A DNA stretch of 64,000 nt from Diaphorobacter caeni. Lineage in GTDB: Bacteria; Pseudomonadota; Gammaproteobacteria; Burkholderiales; Burkholderiaceae_C. Positions 52,680 to 61,998 of this stretch are shown here, piece after piece. Every line of letters starts with the position of its first letter. Position 1 is the stretch's first letter. The notes under the pieces are model-generated. The model ran no database searches and was not told the origin of the DNA. It was given only the letters and a program-made list of their open reading frames with translations. Position numbers and translations under genes: made by a program. The stretch lies in the NCBI RefSeq assembly GCF_015354245.1, contig NZ_JADKYZ010000007.1, positions 248,001-312,000 of the forward strand, written 5' to 3'.

Positions 52680-54536
52680 TCAATGGCTCGCGCCGGGCAG
52701 CAGCGCCTCGGGGCAGTCGATTTCCATGTCGAGCAGCATCTGCGCGTAGCACTTGCCGAGCGGATCGGAGCGCAGGCTGCATGAGCCCCCGCCGCCGAGC
52801 GCCAGGCGCAGCACGAAGTTCACCGCGCCGATGCCCGGCAGGTCGTAGCGCGTGACCGGACCCGCGATCAGATGCGCAAAGTAGTCCTGCACGCGCGTTG
52901 CTGTCACTTGCTCGCGCAGTAGTGCGAGCCACTGCGGCGCGCGCGCCATCAGCCCGATGTTGGCGTCGTCGCCCTTGTCGCCGCTGCGGCCGTGGGCGAT
53001 GTCGCCGACGGTGATGCGCCGGGTCGGAGATGTTGAGGTGGCATGCGATGTCATCGATGTCGTCGGTGGCTCCGTGGCGTGGGTCTGCGCGTGCTGTGCC
53101 GATGGCGCGGCACGCGCCGCATGGGCGGCGGTGGGCACGCTGTGCGTGGCGGCATCGCCGTCGATGTTCCATTGCACGGCCACCGCCTGCTTGGGGATGA
53201 GGAATGAGGTGGTGCGGATCACGCTCTGCACGTCGGAGCGGCCACCGAAATGGCTGCGTGTTCCCGGTCCCATGGAGGTGCCCGCGGACGAAGCCTCTTT
53301 CTGCAGAAAGGCGAGGGCGCGCTTGTCGTCATGCCGCGCGGCGATGCGCAGCACGATCTCGCGGCTGTCGCTCACGCGCCGGTGCGGGCCGTACATGGAT
53401 TCGGCGCCCAGCAGCTCGACCAGCGTCTCGCCGTAGTCTGCAAAGCCTGCCTTCAACATCTGCGCGCGGGTACGGGTGAGCAGCGCATCGGCCGTGCGCT
53501 TGGCCTTGGCGATGGCGCGCTGGCCGCGAATCGCCATCATGATCGCGATGTGCGAGCCCTGCAGATAGGTGGCCGTGACCTTGTAGCTGTCGCTCGGTGC
53601 CGTGCCGCGCGCACCGCTCACGCGCACCCGGCCGCCACTGGACTCGTGGCCCGGCACGTTGTCGATGCGCACTTCGGTGAAATCGCAGACCACGTCGGGC
53701 AGCTCGTAGCGGGCGGGATCGCCGATTTCGTAGAGCAGCTGTTCGCCGACGGTCTGCCGCGTGACGAGACCGCCATGGCCGCTGGGCTGGAACAAATCGA
53801 ACGTGCCGTCAGCCTGCAGTTGCACCAGCGGATAGCCGATGTCGGACCAGTCGGGCACCTGCTCCCAGTCGGTGAACAGGCCGCCCGAGCCCTGCGCGCC
53901 GCATTCGATCAGATGGCCCGCGAGACAGGCCTGCGCGAGCTGGTCGTGCTGGCTTTCGGTCCAGCCGAACTCGTGCATCGCAATGCCCACGAGCGGCGCG
54001 CAGTCCACGCAGCGGCCGGTGATCACGATGTCCGCACCAGCGGCCAGCGCACGGGCGATGGGGGCCGCGCCGAGATAGGCATTGGCCGAGAGCAGCTTGG
54101 GCAGAGCCTGCCCGCCGGCTTCGCCGGGCCAGACCTCGAATTGCGATTGCTGTTCAAGCACATCGTCGCCGGTGACGATGGCGACCTTGAGCGCGATGCC
54201 TTGTTCGGCCGCGATCTTGATAATCGCGTCGCGGCAGCCTGCGGGGTTGAGACCGCCGGCGTTGCTCACCAGGCGCACGCCGCGCTCGGTGATGGCCCTG
54301 AGATGCGGCGCGACGGCGGCGGTGACGAAGTCCACCGCATAGCCCATCTCCGGCGCGCGCAGGCGGGCGCGCTGCAGGATGGACATGGTGGTCTCGGCCA
54401 GATAGTCGAACACGAGGTATTGCAGGCCGGGCTGTTCGAGCAGCTGCGGCACGGCGATCTGCGAGTCGCCCCAGAAGCCCGATGCGCCGCCGATCAGCAC
54501 GCTGCGGGAGGAGGGGGAGGCGTTGGTTGGGTTCAT
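52680..54536 (-). CDS. AtuA-family protein (acyclic terpene utilisation), two-domain fusion
   Basis: A 618-residue AtuA-like protein (DUF1446). The N-terminus VLIGGASGFWGDS and internal DIVITGRCVDCAPLVG are diagnostic. After about residue 445 a low-complexity Ala/Thr/Ser/His linker leads to a C-terminal domain (ITVGDIAHGRSGDKGDDANIG to the end), the small AtuA-like ferredoxin-fold partner, which is a separate gene in many species. AtuA is essential for citronellol and geraniol catabolism in Pseudomonas, but its activity is unknown. The gene overlaps the carboxylase alpha gene by four bases. Confidence 0.88.
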   Translation of the reverse strand: MNPTNASPSSRSVLIGGASGFWGDSQIAVPQLLEQPGLQYLVFDYLAETTMSILQRARLRAPEMGYAVDFVTAAVAPHLRAITERGVRLVSNAGGLNPAGCRDAIIKIAAEQGIALKVAIVTGDDVLEQQSQFEVWPGEAGGQALPKLLSANAYLGAAPIARALAAGADIVITGRCVDCAPLVGIAMHEFGWTESQHDQLAQACLAGHLIECGAQGSGGLFTDWEQVPDWSDIGYPLVQLQADGTFDLFQPSGHGGLVTRQTVGEQLLYEIGDPARYELPDVVCDFTEVRIDNVPGHESSGGRVRVSGARGTAPSDSYKVTATYLQGSHIAIMMAIRGQRAIAKAKRTADALLTRTRAQMLKAGFADYGETLVELLGAESMYGPHRRVSDSREIVLRIAARHDDKRALAFLQKEASSAGTSMGPGTRSHFGGRSDVQSVIRTTSFLIPKQAVAVQWNIDGDAATHSVPTAAHAARAAPSAQHAQTHATEPPTTSMTSHATSTSPTRRITVGDIAHGRSGDKGDDANIGLMARAPQWLALLREQVTATRVQDYFAHLIAGPVTRYDLPGIGAVNFVLRLALGGGGSCSLRSDPLGKCYAQMLLDMEIDCPEALLPGASH

Positions 54537-56623
54537 GCTGTGGCCTTCGTGTCGTTTGCGTCGCCATGCTCGGCGACTTCGAGAATCAACTGGCCCGCAT
54601 TGAGCTGCGCGCCGGTGGCGACGCTGAGCTTTTCCACCTTGCCGGCGCAGGGCGCGAGCATGGGCATTTCCATCTTCATCGACTCGAGCACGACCAGTGG
54701 ATCGTCCTTGGCCACCATCTGTCCGGCCTCGACGAACACCGCGATGACGCGCGCGCTCATCGGCGCCTTGAGCACGCCGCCCTTGCCATCCGCGTCACCG
54801 GCCGAGGAAAAGTCGACCACGCGTTCGAATACATGGCTGTTGGCGTGATCCTGTATCCAGATGCGCCCATCATGGTCGCGATGCCAGTGCAGTCTGCGCC
54901 ACAGTCCGTCGAGCGCGAAGCTCAGCGTGCCGCCGTTGGCGCCCATGTCCGCTCCGCCCAGCAGGTTGTCCACGCGCCAGGATGGGGTGGTCGCATCGGT
55001 CGCATCTGGCGCCTGATGCGTCTGGTGTGCCTGTGGCTTTTGTCTGGAGGGTGGGTGGCCCTCGCGACATTGCAGGTGCAGCTGATCCGGCGCATCGCCG
55101 CGCGTGGCGGTGCATTCATGCAAAGTGGCTGCCGTGTGACTGGTCACATCGCGCATCCAGAAGCTGCGCCCCTCGCGGCGATCACTGGCAAGCGCAGGGG
55201 TCTTGAGCGAGCCTGCGGCGCCGCCGAGCAGCAGCGCCGCGGCGGCCTGTGCATGCGGCGATGGCGCGTGCGCCCATTCGGCACTCGCCAAGTCCTGTTT
55301 GCCGAGAAAGTCGGTGGTGACCTCGCCCGCGATGAAGCGCGGATGCGCGAGACAGCGCTGCAGAAAACCGAGATTGGTCCGCACGCCGAGTGCCGTCGTG
55401 TCTTCGCAGGCGCGTTGCAGCTTGAGCGCGCAGGCTTCGCGCGTGTCGGCGTGGGCCAGCAGCTTGGCGACCATGGAGTCGTAGAACGGCGTGATGGCGC
55501 TGCCGCTGTGCAGCGCGGCGTCGATGCGTATGCCCTCTGGCGGCTGCCACAGGCCCAGCGTGCCCACCTGCGGAAGATAGCCTTGCCACGGATCTTCCGC
55601 GCAGACGCGCACTTCAATGGCGTGACCGCGCATGGCCACGTCGTCCTGACCGAAGGCGAGCGCCTCTCCCTGCGCCACGCGCAACTGCTGCTCGACGAGA
55701 TCGAGGCCGGTCACCAGTTCGGTCACGCCGTGCTCGACCTGCAGGCGCGTGTTCATTTCCATGAAGTAGAAGTGCCGCTTGTCGGCGTCGAGCAAGAATT
55801 CCAGCGTGCCCACTCCGGTGTAGCCGATCGCGCGGCAGGCGTTGCGCGCCACGTCGCCCATGGCCGCGCGCAACTCCGCGTTCACGGCGGGCGAGGGCGC
55901 TTCTTCGATGAGCTTCTGGAAGCGGCGCTGGGTGGAGCAATCGCGCTCGCCGAGATGCAGGCAGTTGCCGTGCTCGTCGCACAGCACCTGCACCTCGATG
56001 TGGCGGCCCTGTTCGATGGCGCGCTCGATGATGATCTCGTCCGAGCCAAAGGCGCTCGCCGCTTCGGAATGCGCCTGACGGAACATCTCGGGCAGCCCGG
56101 CGGGCTCGCGCACCACGCGCATGCCGCGACCGCCACCGCCCGCTGCGGCTTTGAGGATCACCGGAAAGCCGATCTTCTCGGCCGCCGCAAGGATCTGCGC
56201 GACGCTGGTGCAGCCCTGCTCGCCCGGCACCGTGGGCACGCCAGCCGCCTGCATGGTGAGCTTGGCCTGCGCCTTGTTGCCCATGAGAGTGATGACCTTG
56301 GACGTGGGGCCGACGAACACCAGACCCGCATCCACCACGGCCTGGGCGAACTCGGCGTTCTCCGACAGAAAGCCGTAGCCCGGATGAATGGCCTGCGCTC
56401 CCGAGCGTCTGCAGGCGTCGATGATGGCCGCCACGTTGCGGTAGCTCTGGTCGGCCGCCGACGGTCCGATGTGCACCGCGAGATGCGCGGCCTGCACATG
56501 CGGGCTTTGCGCGTCGGCATCGGAGTAGACCGCGACGGTGCGCAGCCCCATGCGCCGCGCGGTGCGGATCACGCGCAGCGCGATCTCCCCTCGGTTGGCG
56601 ATCAGCAAGGTGTCGAAGCGCAT
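54533..56623 (-). CDS. Biotin-dependent acyl-CoA carboxylase alpha subunit (AtuF/LiuD-like)
   Basis: A 696-residue alpha subunit that combines biotin carboxylase (1-450) with a C-terminal biotinyl domain. IANRGEIALRVIRTARRMGL, the ATP-grasp loop AAGGGGRGMR, and the biotin site SMKM with Lys650 are present. Together with the beta subunit at 57951 it should carboxylate an unsaturated branched acyl-CoA such as geranyl-CoA or 3-methylcrotonyl-CoA; the sequence alone cannot choose. It is four bases overlapped with atuA and 46 bases after the acyl-CoA dehydrogenase. Confidence 0.93.
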   Translation of the reverse strand: MRFDTLLIANRGEIALRVIRTARRMGLRTVAVYSDADAQSPHVQAAHLAVHIGPSAADQSYRNVAAIIDACRRSGAQAIHPGYGFLSENAEFAQAVVDAGLVFVGPTSKVITLMGNKAQAKLTMQAAGVPTVPGEQGCTSVAQILAAAEKIGFPVILKAAAGGGGRGMRVVREPAGLPEMFRQAHSEAASAFGSDEIIIERAIEQGRHIEVQVLCDEHGNCLHLGERDCSTQRRFQKLIEEAPSPAVNAELRAAMGDVARNACRAIGYTGVGTLEFLLDADKRHFYFMEMNTRLQVEHGVTELVTGLDLVEQQLRVAQGEALAFGQDDVAMRGHAIEVRVCAEDPWQGYLPQVGTLGLWQPPEGIRIDAALHSGSAITPFYDSMVAKLLAHADTREACALKLQRACEDTTALGVRTNLGFLQRCLAHPRFIAGEVTTDFLGKQDLASAEWAHAPSPHAQAAAALLLGGAAGSLKTPALASDRREGRSFWMRDVTSHTAATLHECTATRGDAPDQLHLQCREGHPPSRQKPQAHQTHQAPDATDATTPSWRVDNLLGGADMGANGGTLSFALDGLWRRLHWHRDHDGRIWIQDHANSHVFERVVDFSSAGDADGKGGVLKAPMSARVIAVFVEAGQMVAKDDPLVVLESMKMEMPMLAPCAGKVEKLSVATGAQLNAGQLILEVAEHGDANDTKATA

Positions 56624-56669
56624 GGTGCCTGCCTTTCCTTGTGCTTGGTGTTCTGGTGCCCGTGGCGAC

Positions 56670-57836
56670 TCAGGCGGCGCGCTTGGGCAGGGTGCCCATG
56701 TGCTTGCAGATGATGGTCAGCATGATTTCGTCGGCGCCGCCGCCGATCGAGATCAGCCGCAGATCGCGCCAGGCGCGGGAGACCTTGTTCTCCCAGGTGA
56801 AACCCATGCCTCCCCAGTACTGCAGGCAGGAATCGGTGACTTCGCGGCACAGGCGTCCGGCCTTGAGCTTGCACATCGATGCGAGCTCGGTCATGTCGCC
56901 GCCCGCCATGTGGACCTGCGCTGCGCGGTAGACGGTGGAGCGCAGCATCTCGACGTCGGTCTTGAGCTCGGCGAGGCGAAAGTGCACGGCCTGGTTGTCG
57001 AGGATCGAGCGACCGAACGCCTTGCGCTCGCGGGTGTATTCGATGGTGTCGTTGATCACGTTGCTGAGCGCCGTCACGCGCCGTGTCGCGCCGCTCAGGC
57101 GCTCTTCCTGGAACTGGCGCATCTGGTAGGTGAAGCCCTTGCCTTCCTCGCCGATGCGGTTGCGCACCGGCACGCGCACGTCGTCGAAGAACACCTGCGC
57201 GGTGTCGGACGCCCACATGCCGACCTTCTTGATCTTGTTCATCGTGATGCCCTTGCGCAGCTTGCCGTTCTCGCGCAGCGGCACGCAGATCAGCGACTTG
57301 TTGCGGTGGACGTCTCCGTCGCTGGTGTTGGCGAGCAGGCACATCCAGTCGGCCTGCGTGGCATTGGTGATCCACATCTTGGAGCCGTTGATGACGTAGT
57401 CGTCACCGTCGCGGCGTGCGGTGGTCTTGAGCGAGGCGACATCTGAGCCCGCGCCCGATTCCGACACGCCGAGGCAGACCACCAGATCGCCCGCGATCGA
57501 GGGCTTGAGAAATTCCTCGCGCAGCGCGTCGGAGCCGAAGTGCGTGAGGGCTGGCGTCGCCATATCGGTCTGCACGGCGATCGCCATGCCCACGCCGCCG
57601 GAGCTGATGCCGCCGATGGCCTCGCAGAAGGCGATCTCGTAGGTGTAGTCGAGGCCCATGCCGCCAAACTCCACCGGTTTGTTCACGCCGAGAAAGCCGG
57701 CCGAGCCGAGTTTCTTGAAGACCTCGTGCGCGGGGAATATTTCCGCAGCCTCCCACTCGTCGACATGCGGTTCGATCTCGCGCTCGATCAGCTTGCGCAC
57801 GCTGTCCTGCAGGGCAATGTGTTCGGGTGTCATCAT
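56670..57836 (-). CDS. Acyl-CoA dehydrogenase of the catabolic island
   Basis: A 388-residue acyl-CoA dehydrogenase of normal length. VCLGVSESGAGSDVASLKT and WITNATQAD (FAD region), LKAGRLCREVTDSCLQYWGGMGF and the C-terminal GADEIML are present. In the atu pathway the equivalent enzyme (AtuD) oxidises citronellyl-CoA. Two adjacent ATGs (57836 and 57833) could be the start; GGAGACACC lies upstream. It lies between the two carboxylase subunit genes, the same order as in known atu and liu clusters. Confidence 0.92.
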   Translation of the reverse strand: MMTPEHIALQDSVRKLIEREIEPHVDEWEAAEIFPAHEVFKKLGSAGFLGVNKPVEFGGMGLDYTYEIAFCEAIGGISSGGVGMAIAVQTDMATPALTHFGSDALREEFLKPSIAGDLVVCLGVSESGAGSDVASLKTTARRDGDDYVINGSKMWITNATQADWMCLLANTSDGDVHRNKSLICVPLRENGKLRKGITMNKIKKVGMWASDTAQVFFDDVRVPVRNRIGEEGKGFTYQMRQFQEERLSGATRRVTALSNVINDTIEYTRERKAFGRSILDNQAVHFRLAELKTDVEMLRSTVYRAAQVHMAGGDMTELASMCKLKAGRLCREVTDSCLQYWGGMGFTWENKVSRAWRDLRLISIGGGADEIMLTIICKHMGTLPKRAA

Positions 57837-57950
57837 GATGGTGTCTCCGTTGAATGGGGTGAAGGGGCAGGTGCGGACCGACGGGGTCGTGGCGGCCCGG
57901 TGACTCGGAAATGCTCGGAAGGCGGACGGGCGAGTCAGAAACTCGGAAGC

Positions 57951-59567
57951 TCAAAAACGCGCGACGCTGAACTGCACCGGATGCAGTGCGCGCTCGCGCG
58001 CATCGGCCGCCGTGGCGAGCGCCATGCCCAGCCAGGCGCGGGTTTCGCGCGGGTCGATCACGCCGTCGTCGAGCAGCAGGCTGCTGGTGTGGATGGCGCC
58101 GGACTGTGATTCGAAGGTGCGCACGATGGCCGCGCTTTCCTCGTCGGCCTTGGCCTCGTCGAGCGCCTTGCCGCTGCGTCTGGCCGATGCCTCGGCGACG
58201 AGCCGCATGGTCATCGCGGCCTGTTCGCCGCCCATGACGGCCGTCTTGGAATTGGGCCAGGAGAGCAGCAGATCGGGCTTGAACGCGCGCCCGCACATGC
58301 CGTAGTTGCCCGCGCCGTAAGAGGCGCCGCACATTACGGTGAAGCGCGGCACGCTGGCGTTGGAGAGCGCCTGGATGAGCTTGGCGCCATGCTTGATGAT
58401 GCCGGCCTGCTCGTGCGCGGTGCCGACCATGAAGCCCGTGATGTTCTGCAGGAAAACGAGCGGGCGACCGAGCTGCACGCAGAGCTGGATGAACTGCGCG
58501 GCCTTGTTCGCGCCGTCGCTGTCGAGCGGGCCGTTGTTGGTGAGGATGCCGACCGAGTGGCCCTCGATGTCCGCGTAGCCGCAGACCGTGGCCGCGCCGA
58601 ACGCTTCCTTGAACGCGTGGAACAAGGAGCCATCGACCAGCCGCGCGATCACCTCGCGCATGTCCACCGGCGTGCGGCCTTCAACGGGCATGATCTGCAG
58701 AAGGTCGTCGGCATCGTGGGCCGGAGGCTCGAACGGTGCCGGTGCGGCGTTGCGCCAGGCGATCTGCTTCAGGATGCCGCGCACGCGCTGGATGCCCTCG
58801 AGATCGTTGTCCGCCACATAGTCCGCAAGGCCCGAGGTGGCGGCGTGCATGTCCGCGCCGCCGAGCTCTTCGTCGCTTGCGTCCTCGCCGGTCGCGGACT
58901 TGAGCAGCGACGGCCCGGCGAGATAGGCATGGGCCTGCTCGCGGACCATCACCACATAGTCCGAGAGCCCCGGCAGATAGGCACCGCCGGCGGCGGACGA
59001 GCCATGGATCAGCGACACCACCGGCAGCCCGGCGGCCGACAGGCGCGCGAGGTTGTAGAACATGCCGCCGCCGACCATGAAGCGCTCGACGCGGTACTTG
59101 CGCAGATTGCCGCCCGCGCTCTCCACCAGCTGCACCAGCGGCAGCTTCTGCGCGAGTGCGATCTCCTGCGCGCGGATGAGCTTCTGGCCGGTGAGCGACT
59201 GCATCGCACCCGCGCTGATGCCCGAATCGTTCACGGCGATCATGCAGCGCACGCCGCTGATATGGCCAATGCCGACGATCAGGGCGCTGCCCGGAACGCT
59301 GGTCGCGGGATCTGGATCCTCCAGGCTGCAATAGCCCGCGAGCGCCATCAGCTCAAAGAACGGCTGATCGGCATCGAGCAGGTGCGCCAGCCGCTCGCGC
59401 GGCAGCAGCTTGCCCTGCGCATGAAATGTCTTCGCCGCACGCGCCGAACGCGCACGGGTACGTTCCTCCAGCGCCTGAACCTCGGCAATGCGCGCCAACA
59501 TGTGCTCGCGATTGCGTTCCGCGCCGTTGATCCTGCTGCTGTTCATTCCGCCCACCTTCGCATCCAT
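57951..59567 (-). CDS. Biotin-dependent acyl-CoA carboxylase beta subunit (AtuC/LiuB-like)
   Basis: A 538-residue carboxyltransferase subunit. Two crotonase-like halves are clear: GGGMFYNLARLSAAGLPVVS with GSSAAGGAYLPGLSDYVVM, and LQNITGFMVGTAHEQAGII with GASYGAGNYGMCGRAF. These are the signatures of the methylcrotonyl-/geranyl-CoA carboxylase group. GGGAG precedes the ATG. It is the first gene of the leftward operon; 145 bp upstream lies a 17-bp palindrome, a candidate operator. Confidence 0.94.
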   Translation of the reverse strand: MDAKVGGMNSSRINGAERNREHMLARIAEVQALEERTRARSARAAKTFHAQGKLLPRERLAHLLDADQPFFELMALAGYCSLEDPDPATSVPGSALIVGIGHISGVRCMIAVNDSGISAGAMQSLTGQKLIRAQEIALAQKLPLVQLVESAGGNLRKYRVERFMVGGGMFYNLARLSAAGLPVVSLIHGSSAAGGAYLPGLSDYVVMVREQAHAYLAGPSLLKSATGEDASDEELGGADMHAATSGLADYVADNDLEGIQRVRGILKQIAWRNAAPAPFEPPAHDADDLLQIMPVEGRTPVDMREVIARLVDGSLFHAFKEAFGAATVCGYADIEGHSVGILTNNGPLDSDGANKAAQFIQLCVQLGRPLVFLQNITGFMVGTAHEQAGIIKHGAKLIQALSNASVPRFTVMCGASYGAGNYGMCGRAFKPDLLLSWPNSKTAVMGGEQAAMTMRLVAEASARRSGKALDEAKADEESAAIVRTFESQSGAIHTSSLLLDDGVIDPRETRAWLGMALATAADARERALHPVQFSVARF

Positions 59568-59711
59568 GGGTTGTCTCCCGTTGCTTGGTTCGCTTCGACC
59601 GGATTTCGCTGTGGATCACGTGATTCATTAGAAAAATGCAATCCAACGAGCGATGAAGGCAATGATGACAGAGACGCCATGCGGCATCCAACAAGAACTT
59701 CCCCGATATTT

Positions 59712-59728
59712 CATAAGAAAGTCTTATG
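59712..59728. promoter_or_regulatory. 17-bp palindrome upstream of the catabolic operon
   Basis: CATAAGA and TCTTATG flank AAG in a perfect inverted repeat, in an AT-rich patch 145 bases before the beta-subunit start. This is a typical TetR- or LysR-size operator. No regulator gene is adjacent on this side. Confidence 0.5.
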
Positions 59729-59794
59729 CATTGAGGCCTCGCAATCGCACCCACGCGTGACCGGACAACCGCCGCCAGAGGTGGCGCAGGCAAC

Positions 59795-59828
59795 AAAAAA
59801 GCCAGCCCCGCAAATGCGGTGACTGGCT
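59795..59828 (-). terminator. Rho-independent terminator of the META/DUF4377 gene
   Basis: On the minus strand AGCCAG pairs with CTGGCT, with an inner CCGC/GCGG hairpin, followed by TTTTTTG. It begins 26 bases after the stop of the gene at 59854. Confidence 0.85.
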
Positions 59829-59853
59829 CGTTCAGACAATCAGTATGTGTGGA

Positions 59854-60771
59854 TCAACGCATGCGTTCGGATTCGACGATCATGTCGAGAACGTAGGCGT
59901 GGGTGGGGGCATCGGCGGGCTGCACGCCGTTCTTGGCCAGCGAGTAGCGATTCACGCGCACGACATTGCGAATTCCTGGCTCGAAGTTGTAGCCTTCGAT
60001 GCTGCCCTGCATGATGCGCCAGTCGCCGGTCGTGCGCTTGATGCCCTTGTTGTCGTAGCTGAGTTCGCGCACGCGCAGGCATTTGGCTTTGGGCATCAGC
60101 GGGTTGTTGCAGTCGACCTTCTCGGGAGCCACTTCGAGAAAGATGCGCTCGCCGGCCGAGCCGTAGCGCGTGGCGGGCGTGGGCTGGCCGATCAGCTCCC
60201 AGCGCACGCCGTCGGCGAACGTCAGGTACAGGCGGATCGGCTGGTTGGTGCCTGCGGGAACGATCTGGAACTTCTGCGCGAGCGGCAACTGCTGCACGAC
60301 CTTGCGCTCCTGCAGCATCTGCGCGTTGTCGACACAGGCGCGCATGGTGGAGATGGGGCGCTGCAGTTCCAGCTTGTCGAGGCTGGTGGTGTAGCTCGCG
60401 TTCACCAGGTTGCAGAGGTTCTGCACGCTGACCTGGTTGTTCTGGAAGCTCAGCGTCGGTGCGGCCTTGTCGGCGATCAGCCAGTCGTTGAGCAGCTTGC
60501 CGTCCGGTCCCATGACCTGCGAGAGGCTCCAGAAGTATTGGGGCAGCAGTTGCGCGGCGTTGGAGTTGGGTTCCATGGGCTTGAGGGGGATGATGGCGGG
60601 AGCGACGGTTGCAGTTGCCGGTGCGTTGGCAGCGGCCGGCGCTGGCGCTGCAGCAGTGGAATTGCTCTGCGAAGTGGCGCAGGCGGCGACGACGGCCGCT
60701 GCTGCGGCGATCCCGGCCAGACGCGCAATGCGGGCCATGGGGGTATTCAGGCGGGTGAATGTTGGGCTCAT
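59854..60771 (-). CDS. META and DUF4377 domain lipoprotein
   Basis: A 305-residue lipoprotein. The signal peptide ends in VVAACA (lipobox) and is followed by an Ala/Pro-rich linker. A META-like domain (about 70-180, WLIADKAAPTLSF) and a C-terminal DUF4377 domain (CLRVRELSYDNKG to RYSLAKNGV) are recognisable. META domains occur in HslJ, linked to novobiocin resistance and envelope stress. GGGAG lies nine bases before the ATG at 60771. Confidence 0.82.
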   Translation of the reverse strand: MSPTFTRLNTPMARIARLAGIAAAAAVVAACATSQSNSTAAAPAPAAANAPATATVAPAIIPLKPMEPNSNAAQLLPQYFWSLSQVMGPDGKLLNDWLIADKAAPTLSFQNNQVSVQNLCNLVNASYTTSLDKLELQRPISTMRACVDNAQMLQERKVVQQLPLAQKFQIVPAGTNQPIRLYLTFADGVRWELIGQPTPATRYGSAGERIFLEVAPEKVDCNNPLMPKAKCLRVRELSYDNKGIKRTTGDWRIMQGSIEGYNFEPGIRNVVRVNRYSLAKNGVQPADAPTHAYVLDMIVESERMR

Positions 60772-60987
60772 GAACGAAGACTCCCTGTTCGATTGGATGT
60801 TCGGTTGGATGTGGTGAACCATAACGGCATTTCGTCGTCGGCTGTGTCAGCCAAGCTTGTCGGATGGCATGATGCCACCGCTCGCGTCGCGGGTGCGATG
60901 CGGCGGCAGCGCTTGCGGCATGAAAGACCGGACTCCGCTGGAATGGTTCCTTGGAACGGCAGGGATGTCATGTGGTCCGCGGCCGGA

Positions 60988-61884
60988 TCAGTCGATGAAC
61001 AGTGCGGGATCGACCATCGTTCGATTGAGCATCACGCCCCAGTGCAGGTGCGGGCCGGTCACGCGTCCGGTGGCACCCACCTTGCAGAAGGCGTCGCCGG
61101 TCTTGAGTTCGTCGCCGACCTTGCAGTCCGTCGTGCTCAGATGGCAGTACATGGTGAGCAGGCCGCCGCCATGGTCCAGCCACACCGTGCCGCCGTTGAA
61201 GAAATAGTCGCCGACGTCGATTACCCGTCCGGGCAGCGGCGCGGTCACCGGCGTGCCGGTGGCGGCGGCGATGTCCATGCCGCTGTGGGGATTGCGCGGC
61301 TGGCCATTGAAGATGCGGCGCAGGCCGAACGAGCTCGAACGCCGCCCCGGCACCGGCACCCGCATGTGCAGATCGGCCGCGCGCGCGAACGGTTCGCTGA
61401 ACGTGGCCATGATCTTCTGCTGGTGGTCGCGTTCGCGTTCGTAACGGGCGTTGTCCTCGGGCGAGAGGTCCACCGTCTTGGGCGATACCTTGAGGCGCTG
61501 TTCAGTGTATTTTTTGGCGCGGACCTGATACTCGAGCGCGCGTGTGCCCTTGTCCGTCTGCACGTTGACATGCTGCTCGCCCACAGTGGCGGCAAGCGGG
61601 ACTCCGACGACGGCGGTCCATTCGATCATGTCTCCCAGCACGAGCACCTGCGAGTCCCCGGTGGTCACCTTGGGGCGCTGGGGCGCGGGGCCGAGCGAGA
61701 GGCGCGCTACACCGCCGGGCACGCGGCCGTCACGCGGCCAAAGCGACAGGGCCGCACCATCATGCTCCGGGGCACGGGTTCTCGCCGCCAGAGCGGGCGG
61801 CAGGGCGGACAGCAGACAGGCGCCTCCGAGCGCCTGCATCCATCGGCGGCGCGCAAGGGTATCGGGGTGGAATGTTTCGTTCAT
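60988..61884 (-). CDS. M23 (LytM-type) metallopeptidase
   Basis: A 298-residue exported peptidase. The N-terminus has RRR before a hydrophobic stretch (WMQALGGACLLSALPPALA), possibly a Tat signal. The zinc site is complete: HSGMD gives His and Asp, GPHLHWG gives the HxH. It should cleave peptidoglycan cross-bridges, either directly or as an amidase activator; intact zinc ligands favour real activity. It stands between two other envelope genes. Confidence 0.9.
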   Translation of the reverse strand: MNETFHPDTLARRRWMQALGGACLLSALPPALAARTRAPEHDGAALSLWPRDGRVPGGVARLSLGPAPQRPKVTTGDSQVLVLGDMIEWTAVVGVPLAATVGEQHVNVQTDKGTRALEYQVRAKKYTEQRLKVSPKTVDLSPEDNARYERERDHQQKIMATFSEPFARAADLHMRVPVPGRRSSSFGLRRIFNGQPRNPHSGMDIAAATGTPVTAPLPGRVIDVGDYFFNGGTVWLDHGGGLLTMYCHLSTTDCKVGDELKTGDAFCKVGATGRVTGPHLHWGVMLNRTMVDPALFID

Positions 61885-61998
61885 CGGTGAATGGAAGTTC
61901 AGCAGAAATGGATCGCTTCAGTATGCCGGGTTTGAATGCGGGGTGGGCTGCACATGGCCTTGCGGGTGCTCTCCATGGAGGGCGACGGAGCGGTGGAT

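Noticed and set aside
54482-56713. 743-codon plus-strand frame opposite the carboxylase alpha gene
   Set aside because: No domain is visible, and the minus strand encodes a complete biotin carboxylase with the biotin motif.
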